From: Bradyrhizobium sp. BR13661
GTDB taxonomy: Bacteria; Pseudomonadota; Alphaproteobacteria; Rhizobiales; Xanthobacteraceae
NCBI RefSeq assembly: GCF_029892425.1
Contig: NZ_JARXWB010000005.1
Span: forward strand, 186,001 to 250,000
Direction of reading: 5' to 3'
DNA: 64,000 nt
Positions 9,853 through 23,317 of the stretch are shown here, in pieces. The notes below the pieces were generated by a model. That model did not search any database, was not told where the DNA came from, and was given only the letters and a program-made list of their open reading frames with translations. The translations under genes and the position numbers were made by a program. Each line of letters begins with the position of its first letter. Position 1 is the stretch's first letter.

Positions 9853-10101
9853 TCAGGCGCTTTTCTTGTGTTCGCCCCGGATCACGATCCAGCACTTCAA
9901 CTTCGAAATCGGCTTGGTCTCTTCGATCCAGACCATGTCGCCCGGCTTGAACTCGTTGTTCTCGTCGTGCGCGTGGTAGTTCTTCGAACGGCGGATCGTC
10001 TTCTTGTAGATCGGATGCGTGAAGCGGCGATCGACGCGCACCACGACAGTCTTGGCAGTCTTGTCGCTGACGACCACGCCTTGCAAAGTACGTTTCGGCA
10101 T
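9853..10101 (-). CDS. rpsQ: 30S ribosomal protein S17
   Basis: OB-fold 16S rRNA-binding protein. The ATG at 10101 ([18 protein letters not shown]) gives 82 residues. The frame stays open upstream only by overlapping rpmC out of register. Family motifs [16 protein letters not shown] and [16 protein letters not shown] are present. A 96-base gap with two small stems (GCGCC/GGCGC and GGCCA/TGGCC) follows before rplN. Confidence 0.98.
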   Translation of the reverse strand: MPKRTLQGVVVSDKTAKTVVVRVDRRFTHPIYKKTIRRSKNYHAHDENNEFKPGDMVWIEETKPISKLKCWIVIRGEHKKSA

Positions 10102-10114
10102 ATCCGTTAGCCCC

Positions 10115-10321
10115 TTACTTCTTCTTCGCGCGCGCTTGCGCGGCGACGGTCTTGATCCGGGCGATGTCGCGGCGAGCCTCGCGCAGGCGCGAGGTGTTCT
10201 CGAGCTGCCCGGTGGCACGCTGGAAGCGCAGGTTGAAGCGCTCCTTCTTCAGGTTCAGGACGGCGTCGTCCTGCTGGTCGGGGCTCATCGCGCGGATGTC
10301 TTCGATCTTCATCTGGGCCAT
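10115..10321 (-). CDS. rpmC: 50S ribosomal protein L29
   Basis: Two-helix protein at the tunnel exit and part of the docking site for trigger factor and SRP. Two ATGs are possible. The one at 10327 overlaps the rplP stop (TAATG) but has GGAG only 2 bases away. The one at 10321 has GGAG 8 bases upstream and gives 68 residues ([12 protein letters not shown]), so I prefer it. The core [20 protein letters not shown] is diagnostic. Confidence 0.95.
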   Translation of the reverse strand: MAQMKIEDIRAMSPDQQDDAVLNLKKERFNLRFQRATGQLENTSRLREARRDIARIKTVAAQARAKKK

Positions 10322-10326
10322 GGCCA

Positions 10327-10740
10327 TTACTCCGCAATGCGCTCGACGAAGCGCGTCTTGATCGGCAGCTTGGCGGCCGCCAGGGTCAGCGCTTCACGCG
10401 CCGTCTGGGTGTTGACGCCGTCGATCTCGAACAGCACCCGACCCGGCTTGACGCGGGCGACCCACAATTCCGGCGAACCCTTGCCGGAGCCCATGCGGAC
10501 TTCGGCCGGCTTCTTCGACACCGGAACGTCGGGGAACACGCGGATCCAGACGCGGCCGGCGCGCTTCATGTGGCGGGTCAGCGCGCGGCGAGCGGCTTCG
10601 ATCTGGCGCGCGGTGACGCGCTCAGGCTCGGTCGCCTTCAGGCCGAACTGGCCGAACGCCAACGTCGCGCCCGAAGTCGCAACGCCGTGAATGCGGCCCT
10701 TATGCGCCTTCCGGAACTTCGTTTTCTTAGGTTGCATCAT
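10327..10740 (-). CDS. rplP: 50S ribosomal protein L16
   Basis: Large-subunit protein at the A-site tRNA elbow, needed for peptidyl-transferase centre maturation. It has 137 residues starting [19 protein letters not shown] and the conserved [19 protein letters not shown]. The first of two adjacent ATGs is taken, with GAGG about 9 bases before it. The hydroxylated-arginine loop region (RMGSGKG) is intact. Confidence 0.98.
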   Translation of the reverse strand: MMQPKKTKFRKAHKGRIHGVATSGATLAFGQFGLKATEPERVTARQIEAARRALTRHMKRAGRVWIRVFPDVPVSKKPAEVRMGSGKGSPELWVARVKPGRVLFEIDGVNTQTAREALTLAAAKLPIKTRFVERIAE

Positions 10741-10770
10741 GGCTTTAAGCCCTCAAATTCCTGTGCTGGA

Positions 10771-11496
<726 letters not shown>

Positions 11497-11514
11497 CGTT
11501 TTCTCCTGCGACCC

Positions 11515-11904
11515 TTAGGCCGCTGCTGCTTCGGCTTCGACCTGACGAACAATGATCGTCAGCTGCGAAAATGGTTTGTAGACACGGCCCGAGCGGCCAC
11601 GGCCGCGGGCGGCAAAGCGCTTCATCACGAGGCCGTTGCCGACGAAGGCCTGCGCCACGACGAGATCATCGACGTCGAGGTCGTGGTTGTTCTCGGCGTT
11701 GGCGATAGCCGATTCCAGGCACTTCTTCACGTCGACCGCGATCCGCTTGCGCGAGAACTGCAGGTCGGCGAGCGCAGCGGAAGCCTTCCGGCCGCGAATG
11801 AGCTGGGCGACCAGGTTGAGCTTCTGCGGGCTCACCCGCAGCATCCGGGCGACCGCCTTGGCCTCGTTCTCGGCGAGGCTCCGTTCGCGCTTAGGTTTGC
11901 TCAT
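11515..11904 (-). CDS. rplV: 50S ribosomal protein L22
   Basis: Lines the narrowest part of the exit tunnel; its hairpin tip is where macrolide-resistance mutations occur in other bacteria. The 129-residue product has [19 protein letters not shown] and the tunnel hairpin [18 protein letters not shown], with no obvious insertion or deletion. The tail is Ala/Glu-rich (AEAAAA). Order rpsS-rplV-rpsC is standard. Confidence 0.98.
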   Translation of the reverse strand: MSKPKRERSLAENEAKAVARMLRVSPQKLNLVAQLIRGRKASAALADLQFSRKRIAVDVKKCLESAIANAENNHDLDVDDLVVAQAFVGNGLVMKRFAARGRGRSGRVYKPFSQLTIIVRQVEAEAAAA

Positions 11905-11914
11905 CGTTTAATCC

Positions 11915-12193
11915 TCAAGCCTTCTTGGCTTTCTTGTCGCCGGAGTGGCCATGGAAGGTCCGGGTCGGCGAGAACTCGCCGAACTTGTGACCGACCATTT
12001 CCTCGTTGACGGCCACCGGCACGTGCTTCTGACCGTTGTAGACGCCGAAGGTCAGGCCGACGAACTGCGGCAGGATGGTCGAGCGACGGCTCCAGATCTT
12101 GATGACGTCGTGACGGCCGGACGCGCGCGCGGCATCTGCCTTCTTGAGCAGAGAACCCTCGACGAACGGGCCTTTCCAGACTGAACGAACCAT
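11915..12193 (-). CDS. rpsS: 30S ribosomal protein S19
   Basis: Small-subunit head protein forming bridges with the 50S central protuberance. The 92-residue product is canonical from [18 protein letters not shown] to the signature [19 protein letters not shown]. Confidence 0.98.
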   Translation of the reverse strand: MVRSVWKGPFVEGSLLKKADAARASGRHDVIKIWSRRSTILPQFVGLTFGVYNGQKHVPVAVNEEMVGHKFGEFSPTRTFHGHSGDKKAKKA

Positions 12194-12205
12194 GTCCGTC
12201 GTTCC

Positions 12206-13039
12206 TTACTTCTTCCGCTTGTGGCGGCTTAGGAGAATGAATTTGTTGGTCGACTTGTTGCTGCGGGTCTTCTTGCCCTTGGTCGGCTTGCCCCACGGGG
12301 TGACCGGGTGGCGACCGCCCGAGGTACGACCTTCACCACCGCCGTGCGGATGGTCGATCGGGTTCATCGAAACACCGCGGTTATGCGGCTTGCGGCCCAG
12401 CCAACGGTTGCGGCCGGCCTTGCCGATCGAGGTGTTCATGTGATCCGGGTTCGATACCGCGCCGATCGTACCGCGGCAACGGCCGTGCACCAGGCGCTGC
12501 TCACCCGAGTTGAGGCGGATGATGACGTAATCCTGGTCGCGGCCGACGAGCTGGGCATAGGTGCCAGCGGAACGGGCGAGCTGGCCGCCCTTCCCGATCT
12601 TGACCTCGATGTTGTGGATGATCGTGCCGACCGGCATGTTGCCGAGCGGCATGACGTTGCCCGGCTTCACGTCGACGTAGTTGCCGGCAACCACGGAGTC
12701 GCCGACCGCCAGGCGCTGCGGCGCCAGGATATAGGCCTGGGTGCCGTCTTCGTACTTGACCAGCGCGATGAACGCGGTGCGGTTCGGATCGTATTCCAGC
12801 CGCTCGACGGTCGCGGGCGCATCAACCTTGTCGCGCTTGAAGTCGACGATACGCAAGGTCTGCTTGTGACCGCCGCCGCGGAAGCGCACGGTGATGCGAC
12901 CGGTGTTGTTGCGACCGCCCGAGGAGTGTTTACCTTCGGTGAGCGCCTTGACCGGCTTGCCCTTGTAGAGCGCCGAACGATCGACCATGACCAGCTGGCG
13001 CTGGCCCGGCGTCGTGGGATTGAATGTCTTCAGTGCCAT
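12206..13039 (-). CDS. rplB: 50S ribosomal protein L2
   Basis: Core protein close to the peptidyl-transferase centre, needed for subunit association. It has 277 residues with the OB and SH3-like domains. The C-terminal signature [18 protein letters not shown] carries the conserved His that approaches the active site. The last residues [13 protein letters not shown] are basic. It lies 12 bases from rpsS and 12 bases from rplW. Confidence 0.99.
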   Translation of the reverse strand: MALKTFNPTTPGQRQLVMVDRSALYKGKPVKALTEGKHSSGGRNNTGRITVRFRGGGHKQTLRIVDFKRDKVDAPATVERLEYDPNRTAFIALVKYEDGTQAYILAPQRLAVGDSVVAGNYVDVKPGNVMPLGNMPVGTIIHNIEVKIGKGGQLARSAGTYAQLVGRDQDYVIIRLNSGEQRLVHGRCRGTIGAVSNPDHMNTSIGKAGRNRWLGRKPHNRGVSMNPIDHPHGGGEGRTSGGRHPVTPWGKPTKGKKTRSNKSTNKFILLSRHKRKK

Positions 13040-13051
13040 CGTCGTACGACC

Positions 13052-13354
13052 TTACAGACCGGTGGTGACGTCGATCCGGTGGCCCTCTTCGAGGGTCACG
13101 ATCGCGCGCTTGGTGTTCGACTGCGAGCCGAGATTGCCGCGGAAGACCTTGGTCTTGCCCTTGCGGACCAGCGTGTTGACGCTCTTGACCTTGACGTCAA
13201 ACAGCTTCTCGATCGCTTCCTTGATCTGCGGCTTGGTCGCCTTCGCGGCCACCTTGAACAGAACCTTGTTGTGCTCGGACGCCAGCGTCGCCTTTTCGGT
13301 GACGACCGGAGCGACGATCACGTCGTAGTGGCGAGCCTCGATGTTCTTCGTCAT
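13052..13354 (-). CDS. rplW: 50S ribosomal protein L23
   Basis: Exit-tunnel rim protein and the main docking point for trigger factor and SRP. The 100-residue product contains [19 protein letters not shown] and [17 protein letters not shown]. Its ATG overlaps the rplD stop codon in an ATGA arrangement, so the two are likely translationally coupled. Confidence 0.98.
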   Translation of the reverse strand: MTKNIEARHYDVIVAPVVTEKATLASEHNKVLFKVAAKATKPQIKEAIEKLFDVKVKSVNTLVRKGKTKVFRGNLGSQSNTKRAIVTLEEGHRIDVTTGL

Positions 13355-13971
13355 TTGAAGCGCGCCTCCAGCGCATCGATGGCGGCCTTGGTCAGAACGA
13401 GCTTCTGACGGCGCAGGATGTCATAGACGTTGATGCCCTGGATCGGCAGCACGTCCATGTTCGGGATGTTGCGGGCCGCAGCGGCAAAGCCGTTATTGAG
13501 CTCGGCGCCATCGATGATCAGCGCATTGGTGAGCCCCAGACCCGAGAAGTGACCGAGCAGCGCCTTGGTCTTGGCGGCTTCCAGCGCCGCCTTGTCGATC
13601 ACGAGCAGGTCGCCGTCCTTGGCCTTGGCCGAGAGCGCATGCTTGAGAGCGAGCGCACGGACCTTCTTCGGCAGGTCGGTGGCGTGCGAACGCACCACCG
13701 GACCGAAGGCACGACCGCCGCCGCGGAACTGCGGCACGCGGGCCGAGCCGTGACGAGCACCGCCGGTGCCCTTCTGCTTGTACATCTTCTTGCCGGTGCG
13801 CCAGATCTCGGCGCGACCCTTGGCCTTGTGCGTGCCGGCCTGGCGCTTGTTGAGCTGCCACTGCACGCAACGTGCAATGATGTCCTGGCGCGGCTCGAGG
13901 CCGAAAATGGCGTCGGACAGCTGGACGGAGCCCGCTTCCTTGCCCTCGAGGGTGGTGACCTTCAATTCCAT
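13351..13971 (-). CDS. rplD: 50S ribosomal protein L4
   Basis: Lines the exit tunnel with L22; in E. coli it also autoregulates the S10 operon by attenuation. The ATG at 13971 ([15 protein letters not shown]) gives 206 residues, and the upstream open frame overlaps rplC. The tunnel loop is intact ([15 protein letters not shown], then [10 protein letters not shown]). Confidence 0.98.
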   Translation of the reverse strand: MELKVTTLEGKEAGSVQLSDAIFGLEPRQDIIARCVQWQLNKRQAGTHKAKGRAEIWRTGKKMYKQKGTGGARHGSARVPQFRGGGRAFGPVVRSHATDLPKKVRALALKHALSAKAKDGDLLVIDKAALEAAKTKALLGHFSGLGLTNALIIDGAELNNGFAAAARNIPNMDVLPIQGINVYDILRRQKLVLTKAAIDALEARFK

Positions 13972-13972
13972 C

Positions 13973-14689
13973 TCACGCACCCTCTTGCTGGGCCGCAGCC
14001 TCGGCTTCGCCGCCCGCAACCTTGAACTTGCCGGGCTTCGGAGCTTCCTTCGGCAGCGGCTTCTTGACGGCGTCGCGCACGCGGATCCAGCCGCCCTTGG
14101 AGCCGGGAACGGCGCCTTCGACGAGGATCAGGCCACGCTCGACGTCGAGCTGAACGACGCGGAGGTTGAGCGTGGTGATGCGGTCGACACCCATGTGGCC
14201 GGGCATCTTCTTGTTCTTCCAGGTCTTGCCGGGATCCTGACGGCCACCGGTCGAACCGATCGAACGGTGCGAGACCGACACGCCGTGGGTGGCGCGCAGA
14301 CCGCCGAAGTTCCAGCGCTTCATACCGCCGGCGAAGCCCTTACCGACCGAGGTGCCAGTGACGTCGACGAACTGGCCGACGACGAAGTGGTCGGCCAGGA
14401 TCTCGGCGCCCACGGGGATCATGGCATCCGCGGACACGCGGAACTCCTCGACCTGCCGCTTCGGCTCTACCTTGGCGACCGCGAACTGGCCGCGCTCTGC
14501 CTTGGGCATGTACACGGTCTTGCGGCTGCCAGAACCAAGCTGGAGCGCAACGTAACCGTTCTTCTCTTCAGTGCGGTGGCCTACGACCTGGCAATTGCCG
14601 AGCTTCAGCACGGTCACGGGGATATGTTCGCCGGCCTCCGTAAAGACCCGCGTCATCCCGACCTTTTGTGCGATCACTCCGGAGCGCAT
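13973..14689 (-). CDS. rplC: 50S ribosomal protein L3
   Basis: Early assembly protein whose long loop reaches the peptidyl-transferase centre. It begins [20 protein letters not shown] and has the loop [19 protein letters not shown] and [19 protein letters not shown]. It has 238 residues, against about 209 in E. coli. The extra length is mostly a C-terminal tail rich in Pro, Ala and Glu ([18 protein letters not shown]). One base separates it from rplD. Confidence 0.98.
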   Translation of the reverse strand: MRSGVIAQKVGMTRVFTEAGEHIPVTVLKLGNCQVVGHRTEEKNGYVALQLGSGSRKTVYMPKAERGQFAVAKVEPKRQVEEFRVSADAMIPVGAEILADHFVVGQFVDVTGTSVGKGFAGGMKRWNFGGLRATHGVSVSHRSIGSTGGRQDPGKTWKNKKMPGHMGVDRITTLNLRVVQLDVERGLILVEGAVPGSKGGWIRVRDAVKKPLPKEAPKPGKFKVAGGEAEAAAQQEGA

Positions 14690-14741
14690 CGGCGTGCTTC
14701 CTGTTCTTTCTGTCCGCTAATCGCGAACGTGATCCAAAATC

Positions 14742-15050
14742 TTAGAGCTTGATCTCGACGTCGACACCGGCGGCCAGGTCGAGCTTCATCAAAGCATCGA
14801 CGGTCTGCGGGGTCGGATCGACGATGTCGAGCAGACGCTTGTGAGTGCGCATCTCGAACTGTTCGCGGCTCTTCTTGTCGACGTGGGGCGAACGGTTGAC
14901 GGTAAACTTCTCGATGCGGGTGGGCAGCGGAATGGGTCCGCGGACCTGCGCACCGGTGCGCTTCGCCGTGTTCACGATCTCGCGGGTCGACGTATCGAGG
15001 ATACGATGGTCGAACGCCTTGAGACGGATGCGAATATTTTGGCCGTTCAT
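14742..15050 (-). CDS. rpsJ: 30S ribosomal protein S10 (NusE)
   Basis: Small-subunit head protein that also pairs with NusB in antitermination and links NusG to the ribosome. The 102-residue product is canonical: [19 protein letters not shown] at the start and VDIVDP-type ending [18 protein letters not shown]. It opens the S10 block and is separated from tuf by an 81-base gap with a long palindrome. Confidence 0.98.
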
Positions 15051-15074
15051 TGCCGTGGTCTCTCTTCGTTGGGT

Positions 15075-15115
15075 GGCGAATAGCGAATAGCGAATGTCAC
15101 CACTCGCTATTCGCC
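15075..15115. repeat. inverted repeat between tuf and rpsJ
   Basis: Perfect 12-base arms GGCGAATAGCGA (15075-15086) and TCGCTATTCGCC (15104-15115) flank a 17-base centre. GAATAGC is repeated in tandem within the left arm. In RNA this forms a hairpin between the two genes, with no T-run on either side. It may set the ratio of the abundant tuf message to the S10 block, or simply be a dispersed repeat. Confidence 0.6.
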
Positions 15116-15131
15116 GTCCCTATTCTCGTAA

Positions 15132-16322
<1,191 letters not shown>

Positions 16323-16362
16323 TTGACTCTCCGTTCAATCGTCAGTTCGAGACCGACGACAA

Positions 16363-18435
<2,073 letters not shown>

Positions 18436-18468
18436 GGGGTGTTCCTTGCGAGTCCGTTTGTTTCGCCG

Positions 18469-18954
<486 letters not shown>

Positions 18955-19326
18955 TTACTTCGGACGCTTCGCGCCGTACTTCGAACGACGCTGCTTACGG
19001 TTCTTGACGCCCTGGGTATCCAGAACGCCGCGGAGGATGTGGTAGCGCACGCCGGGCAAGTCCTTGACGCGACCGCCGCGGATCATCACCACCGAGTGCT
19101 CCTGAAGGTTATGGCCCTCACCCGGGATGTAGCCGATCACCTCGAAACCGTTGGTCAGACGCACCTTGGCGACCTTACGAAGCGCCGAGTTCGGCTTCTT
19201 CGGAGTCGTGGTGTAGACGCGCGTGCAAACGCCGCGCTTCTGCGGCGACTGCTGCAGCGCCGGCACCTTCTTGCGCGACTTCTGCACTTCACGCGGTTGA
19301 GCGATCAGCTGGTTGATCGTCGGCAT
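18955..19326 (-). CDS. rpsL: 30S ribosomal protein S12
   Basis: Decoding-centre protein and first gene of the superoperon. The ATG at 19326 ([13 protein letters not shown]) gives 123 residues. Lys43 in [11 protein letters not shown] and Lys88 in [11 protein letters not shown] are unchanged, so this is the normal streptomycin-sensitive sequence at the two classic sites. The upstream open frame has no family similarity. Confidence 0.98.
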   Translation of the reverse strand: MPTINQLIAQPREVQKSRKKVPALQQSPQKRGVCTRVYTTTPKKPNSALRKVAKVRLTNGFEVIGYIPGEGHNLQEHSVVMIRGGRVKDLPGVRYHILRGVLDTQGVKNRKQRRSKYGAKRPK

Positions 19327-19994
19327 CCTGGCCTTACCCTTTGTTATCGCAGCCCCTTGCGGACCTGCTGTCTTGCCGCAGCCCGTTACCGGGGCCACAA
19401 ATTCTTGTCGCGCTACCCGCTCGACGGGGCCACCCCGCACGGAACAATCCGCACAAAGCGAAATCGCGCCAACCGCTCATCGCTGAGTGGAAAGCGCTTC
19501 GACGCCACAGAGGACCGCAGTATTGAGGCCGATCAGCGTGAAGCCGCGGCCCGCGCACTGGGGTCATGCATCCGAATTCGGTCTCAGGAGAACTTGCTCG
19601 AGAGGCCTAAAATCGCACTGGCATTGCCTAGCTATTATCGACAGCGTCTGAGCGGCATTCGTCGAGGTTGGTGCCCGTTTGAGCGATCCCTGGGGATCAA
19701 CGGGTGGCCCGTTCCGACGTTGGCAATGCTCACCGCCTGTCGTTAAGTGAGGCGCTTTCTATAAGTGGGAATCGCTCAAGTCAAGGCGAAACCACAGTCA
19801 GGACGCGCTTCTCGCGCCTCGGGAAATTGCTTGCTTGGCTCCCTCGCCGCGCCTCCCGGATATGGGAGCGAAGCCCCGGTTCCGCGAGCCCCCAGACCAA
19901 TTTATACCCGGAAGAAATATACTTTTATATCCCGCGCTAAGGCTTTTTTTCCTCTTGTCGCGTCAATCTGCCGCCTTCGGCAGAGACAAGCGCC
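19327..19994. other. 668-base divergent spacer ahead of rpsL and the FAD oxidoreductase gene
   Basis: I see no gene here: short open frames are not conserved-looking and lack ribosome sites. A good promoter toward rpsL lies at 19758-19785, which would leave an untranslated leader of about 420 bases. On the other strand an AT-rich patch at 19911-19930, with TATACT at 19918-19923, is a possible -10 for the plus-strand gene, but its -35 is unclear. Confidence 0.5.
19758..19785 (-). promoter_or_regulatory. candidate promoter of the str-S10-spc-alpha superoperon
   Basis: Minus strand: CTTGAC (19780-19785), a 16-base spacer, then TATAGA (19758-19763). CTTGAC is the typical rhizobial form of the -35 box. 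It points toward rpsL, about 430 bases away. I found no better match nearer to the gene. Confidence 0.45.
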
Positions 19995-21242
19995 ATGCGG
20001 TACACCGATGTTGCCATCATTGGCGGGGGACTTGCCGGCTCGACCGCCGCCGCGATGCTCGGGCGCGCCGGCATTTCAGCTGTTATGATCGACCCGCACG
20101 AGACCTATCCGGCCGATTTTCGGGTCGAAAAACTCAGCGGTTACGACCAGGTCGAGCGATTCCGGCGGACGGGAATCGCCGACTCAGTGCTCCGCCGCGC
20201 GACCTTCTCCGGCGAGAACTGGATCGCACGATTCGGCCGCCTCCTCGACAAGGCGCCGAGCCGGCAGTTCAACATCCTCTATGATTCCCTTGTTAACGCG
20301 ATCCGCGACGAGATCCCCGACGCTGTCGAGCGCGTCTGGACCAAAGCGATATCGATCGAAACCAGTCCGGAGCGGCAGAGAATCACGCTCGCCAATGACG
20401 AGACGATTTCGGCCCGTCTGGTCGTCCTTGCCAACGGCCTGAATGTCGGCCTGCGCCACCAGCTCGGTATCATCAGGAACATCGTCAGCGCCTGCCATTC
20501 GATCTCGATCGGGTTCGATATAGCGCCGGCCGGCCGGAATGCGTTCGACTTCCCGGCGCTGACCTATTTCTCCGAGCGGCCGAGCGACCGCATCCCCTAT
20601 ATCTCGTTGTTTCCGGTCGGCACGCGGATGCGGGCCAATCTGTTCGTTTATCGCGGCTTCGACGATCCCTGGCTGCGCGAATTCCGCCGCGCCCCGGCCG
20701 AGACGTTGAACACCGCTCTGCCGCGGTTCAAGCGTATTGCCGGCGCTTTTGACATCGTCGGCGAGGTGAAGATCCGCCCGGTCGATCTCTATGTGAATGA
20801 TGCAAGCCATCAACCGGGCCTGGTGCTGGCGGGCGATGCCTTCGCCACCTCCTGCCCGGTCGCCGGCACCGGCTGCGACAAGGTATTCACCGACGTGGAG
20901 CGGCTCTGCAACGTCCACATCCCGCAATGGCTGGCGTCCGACGGGATGGATGCGGACAAGATCGCGGCCTTCTACGCCGATCCCGTCAAGCGGGCCTGCG
21001 ATGAATGGTCGTCGGCGAAAGCCTTCGGCTTCCGCTCGGTGTCGATTGCGACGAGCCCCTACTGGACCGCACAGCGCTGGGCGCGTTTCATGGCGTGGTC
21101 GACCCAGGGATTATTGCGGCGGCTGGGAGGCGTGTTCCATCTGGAGCCGAACTTCCTCGGTCACTCCTCGTCCTCATCATCCTCGTCGAGGTCGTCCTCA
21201 TCCTCGTCGTCTTCGTCGTCATCGCTGTCGTCGTCCGCCTGA
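19995..21242 (+). CDS. FAD-dependent oxidoreductase with poly-serine tail
   Basis: A flavoprotein of the geranylgeranyl-reductase/UbiH-like hydroxylase type; the substrate is unknown. The 415-residue product has the dinucleotide-binding motif IIGGGLAGS (8-16) and the second FAD motif LAGDAFATSCPVAGTG (278-293, with Gly280-Asp281). Residues 391-414 are almost only serine. The last 82 bases overlap, on the opposite strand, the end of the ABC transporter gene: GAC/GAG repeats read backwards as TCG/TCC/TCA serine codons. Whether the serine tail is functional is unknown. The ATG at 19995 is required by the Rossmann start. The neighbours suggest a role in making a small molecule or lipid that the ABC protein exports (inference). 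Confidence 0.85.
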   Translation: MRYTDVAIIGGGLAGSTAAAMLGRAGISAVMIDPHETYPADFRVEKLSGYDQVERFRRTGIADSVLRRATFSGENWIARFGRLLDKAPSRQFNILYDSLVNAIRDEIPDAVERVWTKAISIETSPERQRITLANDETISARLVVLANGLNVGLRHQLGIIRNIVSACHSISIGFDIAPAGRNAFDFPALTYFSERPSDRIPYISLFPVGTRMRANLFVYRGFDDPWLREFRRAPAETLNTALPRFKRIAGAFDIVGEVKIRPVDLYVNDASHQPGLVLAGDAFATSCPVAGTGCDKVFTDVERLCNVHIPQWLASDGMDADKIAAFYADPVKRACDEWSSAKAFGFRSVSIATSPYWTAQRWARFMAWSTQGLLRRLGGVFHLEPNFLGHSSSSSSSSRSSSSSSSSSSSLSSSA

Positions 21243-23182
21243 ACGGCCGCGCTGTGCGGCTGATGGATCTGGTCGTTCCACAGCTTGCGGTAGGCGCCGT
21301 TCTTGGCGAGCAACTCGGCGTGCGAGCCCCGCTCGATCGCCCTGCCCCCTGAAATCACGATGATCTCGTCCATCTCGACCACCGAGGTCAGGCGGTGGGT
21401 CGACCAGATCATGGTTCGGCCCTTGGCGACCTTCAGCAACGTGCGATTGATCGCGGCTTCCGTGGTCTGGTCGAGCGCCGACGTCGCTTCATCGAGCAGC
21501 AGCACGGACGGATTGCGGATGATCGCGCGCGCGATCGCGATGCGCTGGCGCTGGCCGCCCGACAGCGTATCACCACGCTCACCGACCGGCGTGTCATAGC
21601 GCTGCGGCAGACTCATGATGTAGCGGTGGATCTCCGCCTTCTTGGCGGCCTCCTCCACCTCCTCGTCGCTCGCGCCTTCCTTGCCGAGCCGGATGTTCTC
21701 GCGGATCGACATGTTGAACAGCATGTTCTCCTGGAACACCACCGCCATGCTCCGCCGCAGCGATTCCAGCGTAACCTTGCGCACGTCGACGCCGTCGATG
21801 GTGACGCGTCCCTCGTCTGGAACGTAGAGCCGCAGGATCAGATTGAGCAGCGTGCTCTTGCCGGAGCCCGAGGGACCGACGATGGCGATGCTCTTGCCGA
21901 CGTTGAGCTTGAGGCTGAGATTGTCCAGCACCGGCGTCTGGCCGCCCTCGTACTGGAACGTCACGCGGTCGAAGGTGATGTCGTGGGCGATGCGCGGCAG
22001 ATCCGGCGCGCCGGGACGATCGGCTCCGCGCGTGGGCTCGTCGAGCAACTCCTGGATATGGCGGATCGCGGCGGCCGAGGAGATCGACACCGGGATGAAG
22101 TGCATCACGTGAGCGATGTTGTAGGAGACCTCCCAGAATGCGCTCTCGAAGGTGACGAAGGTTCCGATCGTGATCTGGCCCTTGGTCGCGAGATAAGCGC
22201 CGATCGCGAGCACCACGAGGTGCAACAGCAGCACCGAGATCGTGACCGTCCGCTCCACCATGGTCGACAGGAACCCGGCAGCCGCAATCCTGTTGCGGGT
22301 CTCGTCGTTGCGGAAGGTGAAGAAACCGAACATCTTGCGTTGCAGGCTGAACGCCTTGATCACGGCCTGCGCCGCCACGTTCTCCTGCACCATGCCGAGC
22401 AGCGCGCTTTCGTTGAGCTTCTGCTCGTAATTGGCCTGCACCGCTTTCGGCGTCAGGATACGCGGACCGATCAGCGTGATCGGAAACACCAGCAGCGCCA
22501 CGACCGCGAGCTGCCAGTTGAGGAACAGCATCAGGATGATGCCGGCGATCAATTCCAGGAACGGCAGCGCGGCGCTGTTGGCAAAGGTCTTGACCGAGCC
22601 TTCAAAGGCCGAGAGGTCGACCGAAAAGCGCGACAGGATCTCGCCGCGCTTGGTGCGGCCGAAATAGGCAGCGGGCAGGTCCTGGACGTGCTCGAACAGG
22701 CGCTTGCGGACGTCCGAGATGATGCAGGCCGCCAGCCGCGCGTCCCAGCGCTCGTACCAGACCGCGACGATCGAGGTGAAGATGCCGGCGCTGGCGAGGA
22801 CGCCGAGGATCTTGTACAGCGCCTGGAAATCCTCCTCGCCGAGCGCATCGTCGATCAGGTATTTCAGGCTGAGCGGCATGATGACGTTGAACAGCGTCTC
22901 GACCAGAACGCCGAACGCCACGTAACCGAGGATGCGCTTGTAGTTGGACAGGAAGGGCTTGACGAAACCGAGGATGGTCGCGAGCGCGCCGGCGGCTTCG
23001 CGCGCCGTAAAGACGACGAGGTCCTCCTCATCGTCGTCGTCGAGCTCCAGCTCGTCGTCGTCCTCGTCTTCCTCGTCGTCTTCCAGCTCGGGCTCGGTGC
23101 CGGCGGCGAGCTTGTCCTCGAGCTCTTCCGCCTCTTGCGCGGCGAGCTTCTGTTTGTCGGGAGTGAGAGGCCTGGACGCCAT
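21161..23182 (-). CDS. ABC transporter, fused membrane and ATPase domains, acidic termini
   Basis: Exporter-type half-transporter in the inner membrane that would work as a dimer. Hydrophobic segments lie between about 70 and 365. The ATPase domain has Walker A GPSGSGKST (436-444), signature LSGGQ (540-544), Walker B LLLDEA (561-566) and the switch His in STHRL. It resembles the MsbA/HlyB-like multidrug and lipid exporter group. Unusual are two strongly acidic stretches, residues 31-54 and the C-terminal 649-673, made almost wholly of Asp and Glu. The 3' end overlaps the convergent oxidoreductase gene. The cargo is not evident. Confidence 0.93.
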   Translation of the reverse strand: MASRPLTPDKQKLAAQEAEELEDKLAAGTEPELEDDEEDEDDDELELDDDDEEDLVVFTAREAAGALATILGFVKPFLSNYKRILGYVAFGVLVETLFNVIMPLSLKYLIDDALGEEDFQALYKILGVLASAGIFTSIVAVWYERWDARLAACIISDVRKRLFEHVQDLPAAYFGRTKRGEILSRFSVDLSAFEGSVKTFANSAALPFLELIAGIILMLFLNWQLAVVALLVFPITLIGPRILTPKAVQANYEQKLNESALLGMVQENVAAQAVIKAFSLQRKMFGFFTFRNDETRNRIAAAGFLSTMVERTVTISVLLLHLVVLAIGAYLATKGQITIGTFVTFESAFWEVSYNIAHVMHFIPVSISSAAAIRHIQELLDEPTRGADRPGAPDLPRIAHDITFDRVTFQYEGGQTPVLDNLSLKLNVGKSIAIVGPSGSGKSTLLNLILRLYVPDEGRVTIDGVDVRKVTLESLRRSMAVVFQENMLFNMSIRENIRLGKEGASDEEVEEAAKKAEIHRYIMSLPQRYDTPVGERGDTLSGGQRQRIAIARAIIRNPSVLLLDEATSALDQTTEAAINRTLLKVAKGRTMIWSTHRLTSVVEMDEIIVISGGRAIERGSHAELLAKNGAYRKLWNDQIHQPHSAAVQADDDSDDDEDDEDEDDLDEDDEDEE

Positions 23183-23317
23183 GAAACCAACCGATACTGA
23201 CGGCCGGCATGACCGCAGAGAGAGCAGGGAAATAGCGGAGCACCGCTACTGCCACCGAGTCTATGCGATCAGGATGAATTCGGCAAAGCAATTGGCGAAT
23301 TCATCCGCTCTATGATG

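Noticed and set aside
22944..23315. Serine-rich plus-strand frame opposite the acidic N-terminus of the ABC transporter
   Set aside because: It is only the complement of the Asp/Glu codons. Unlike the 3' overlap, it is not attached to a recognisable protein.
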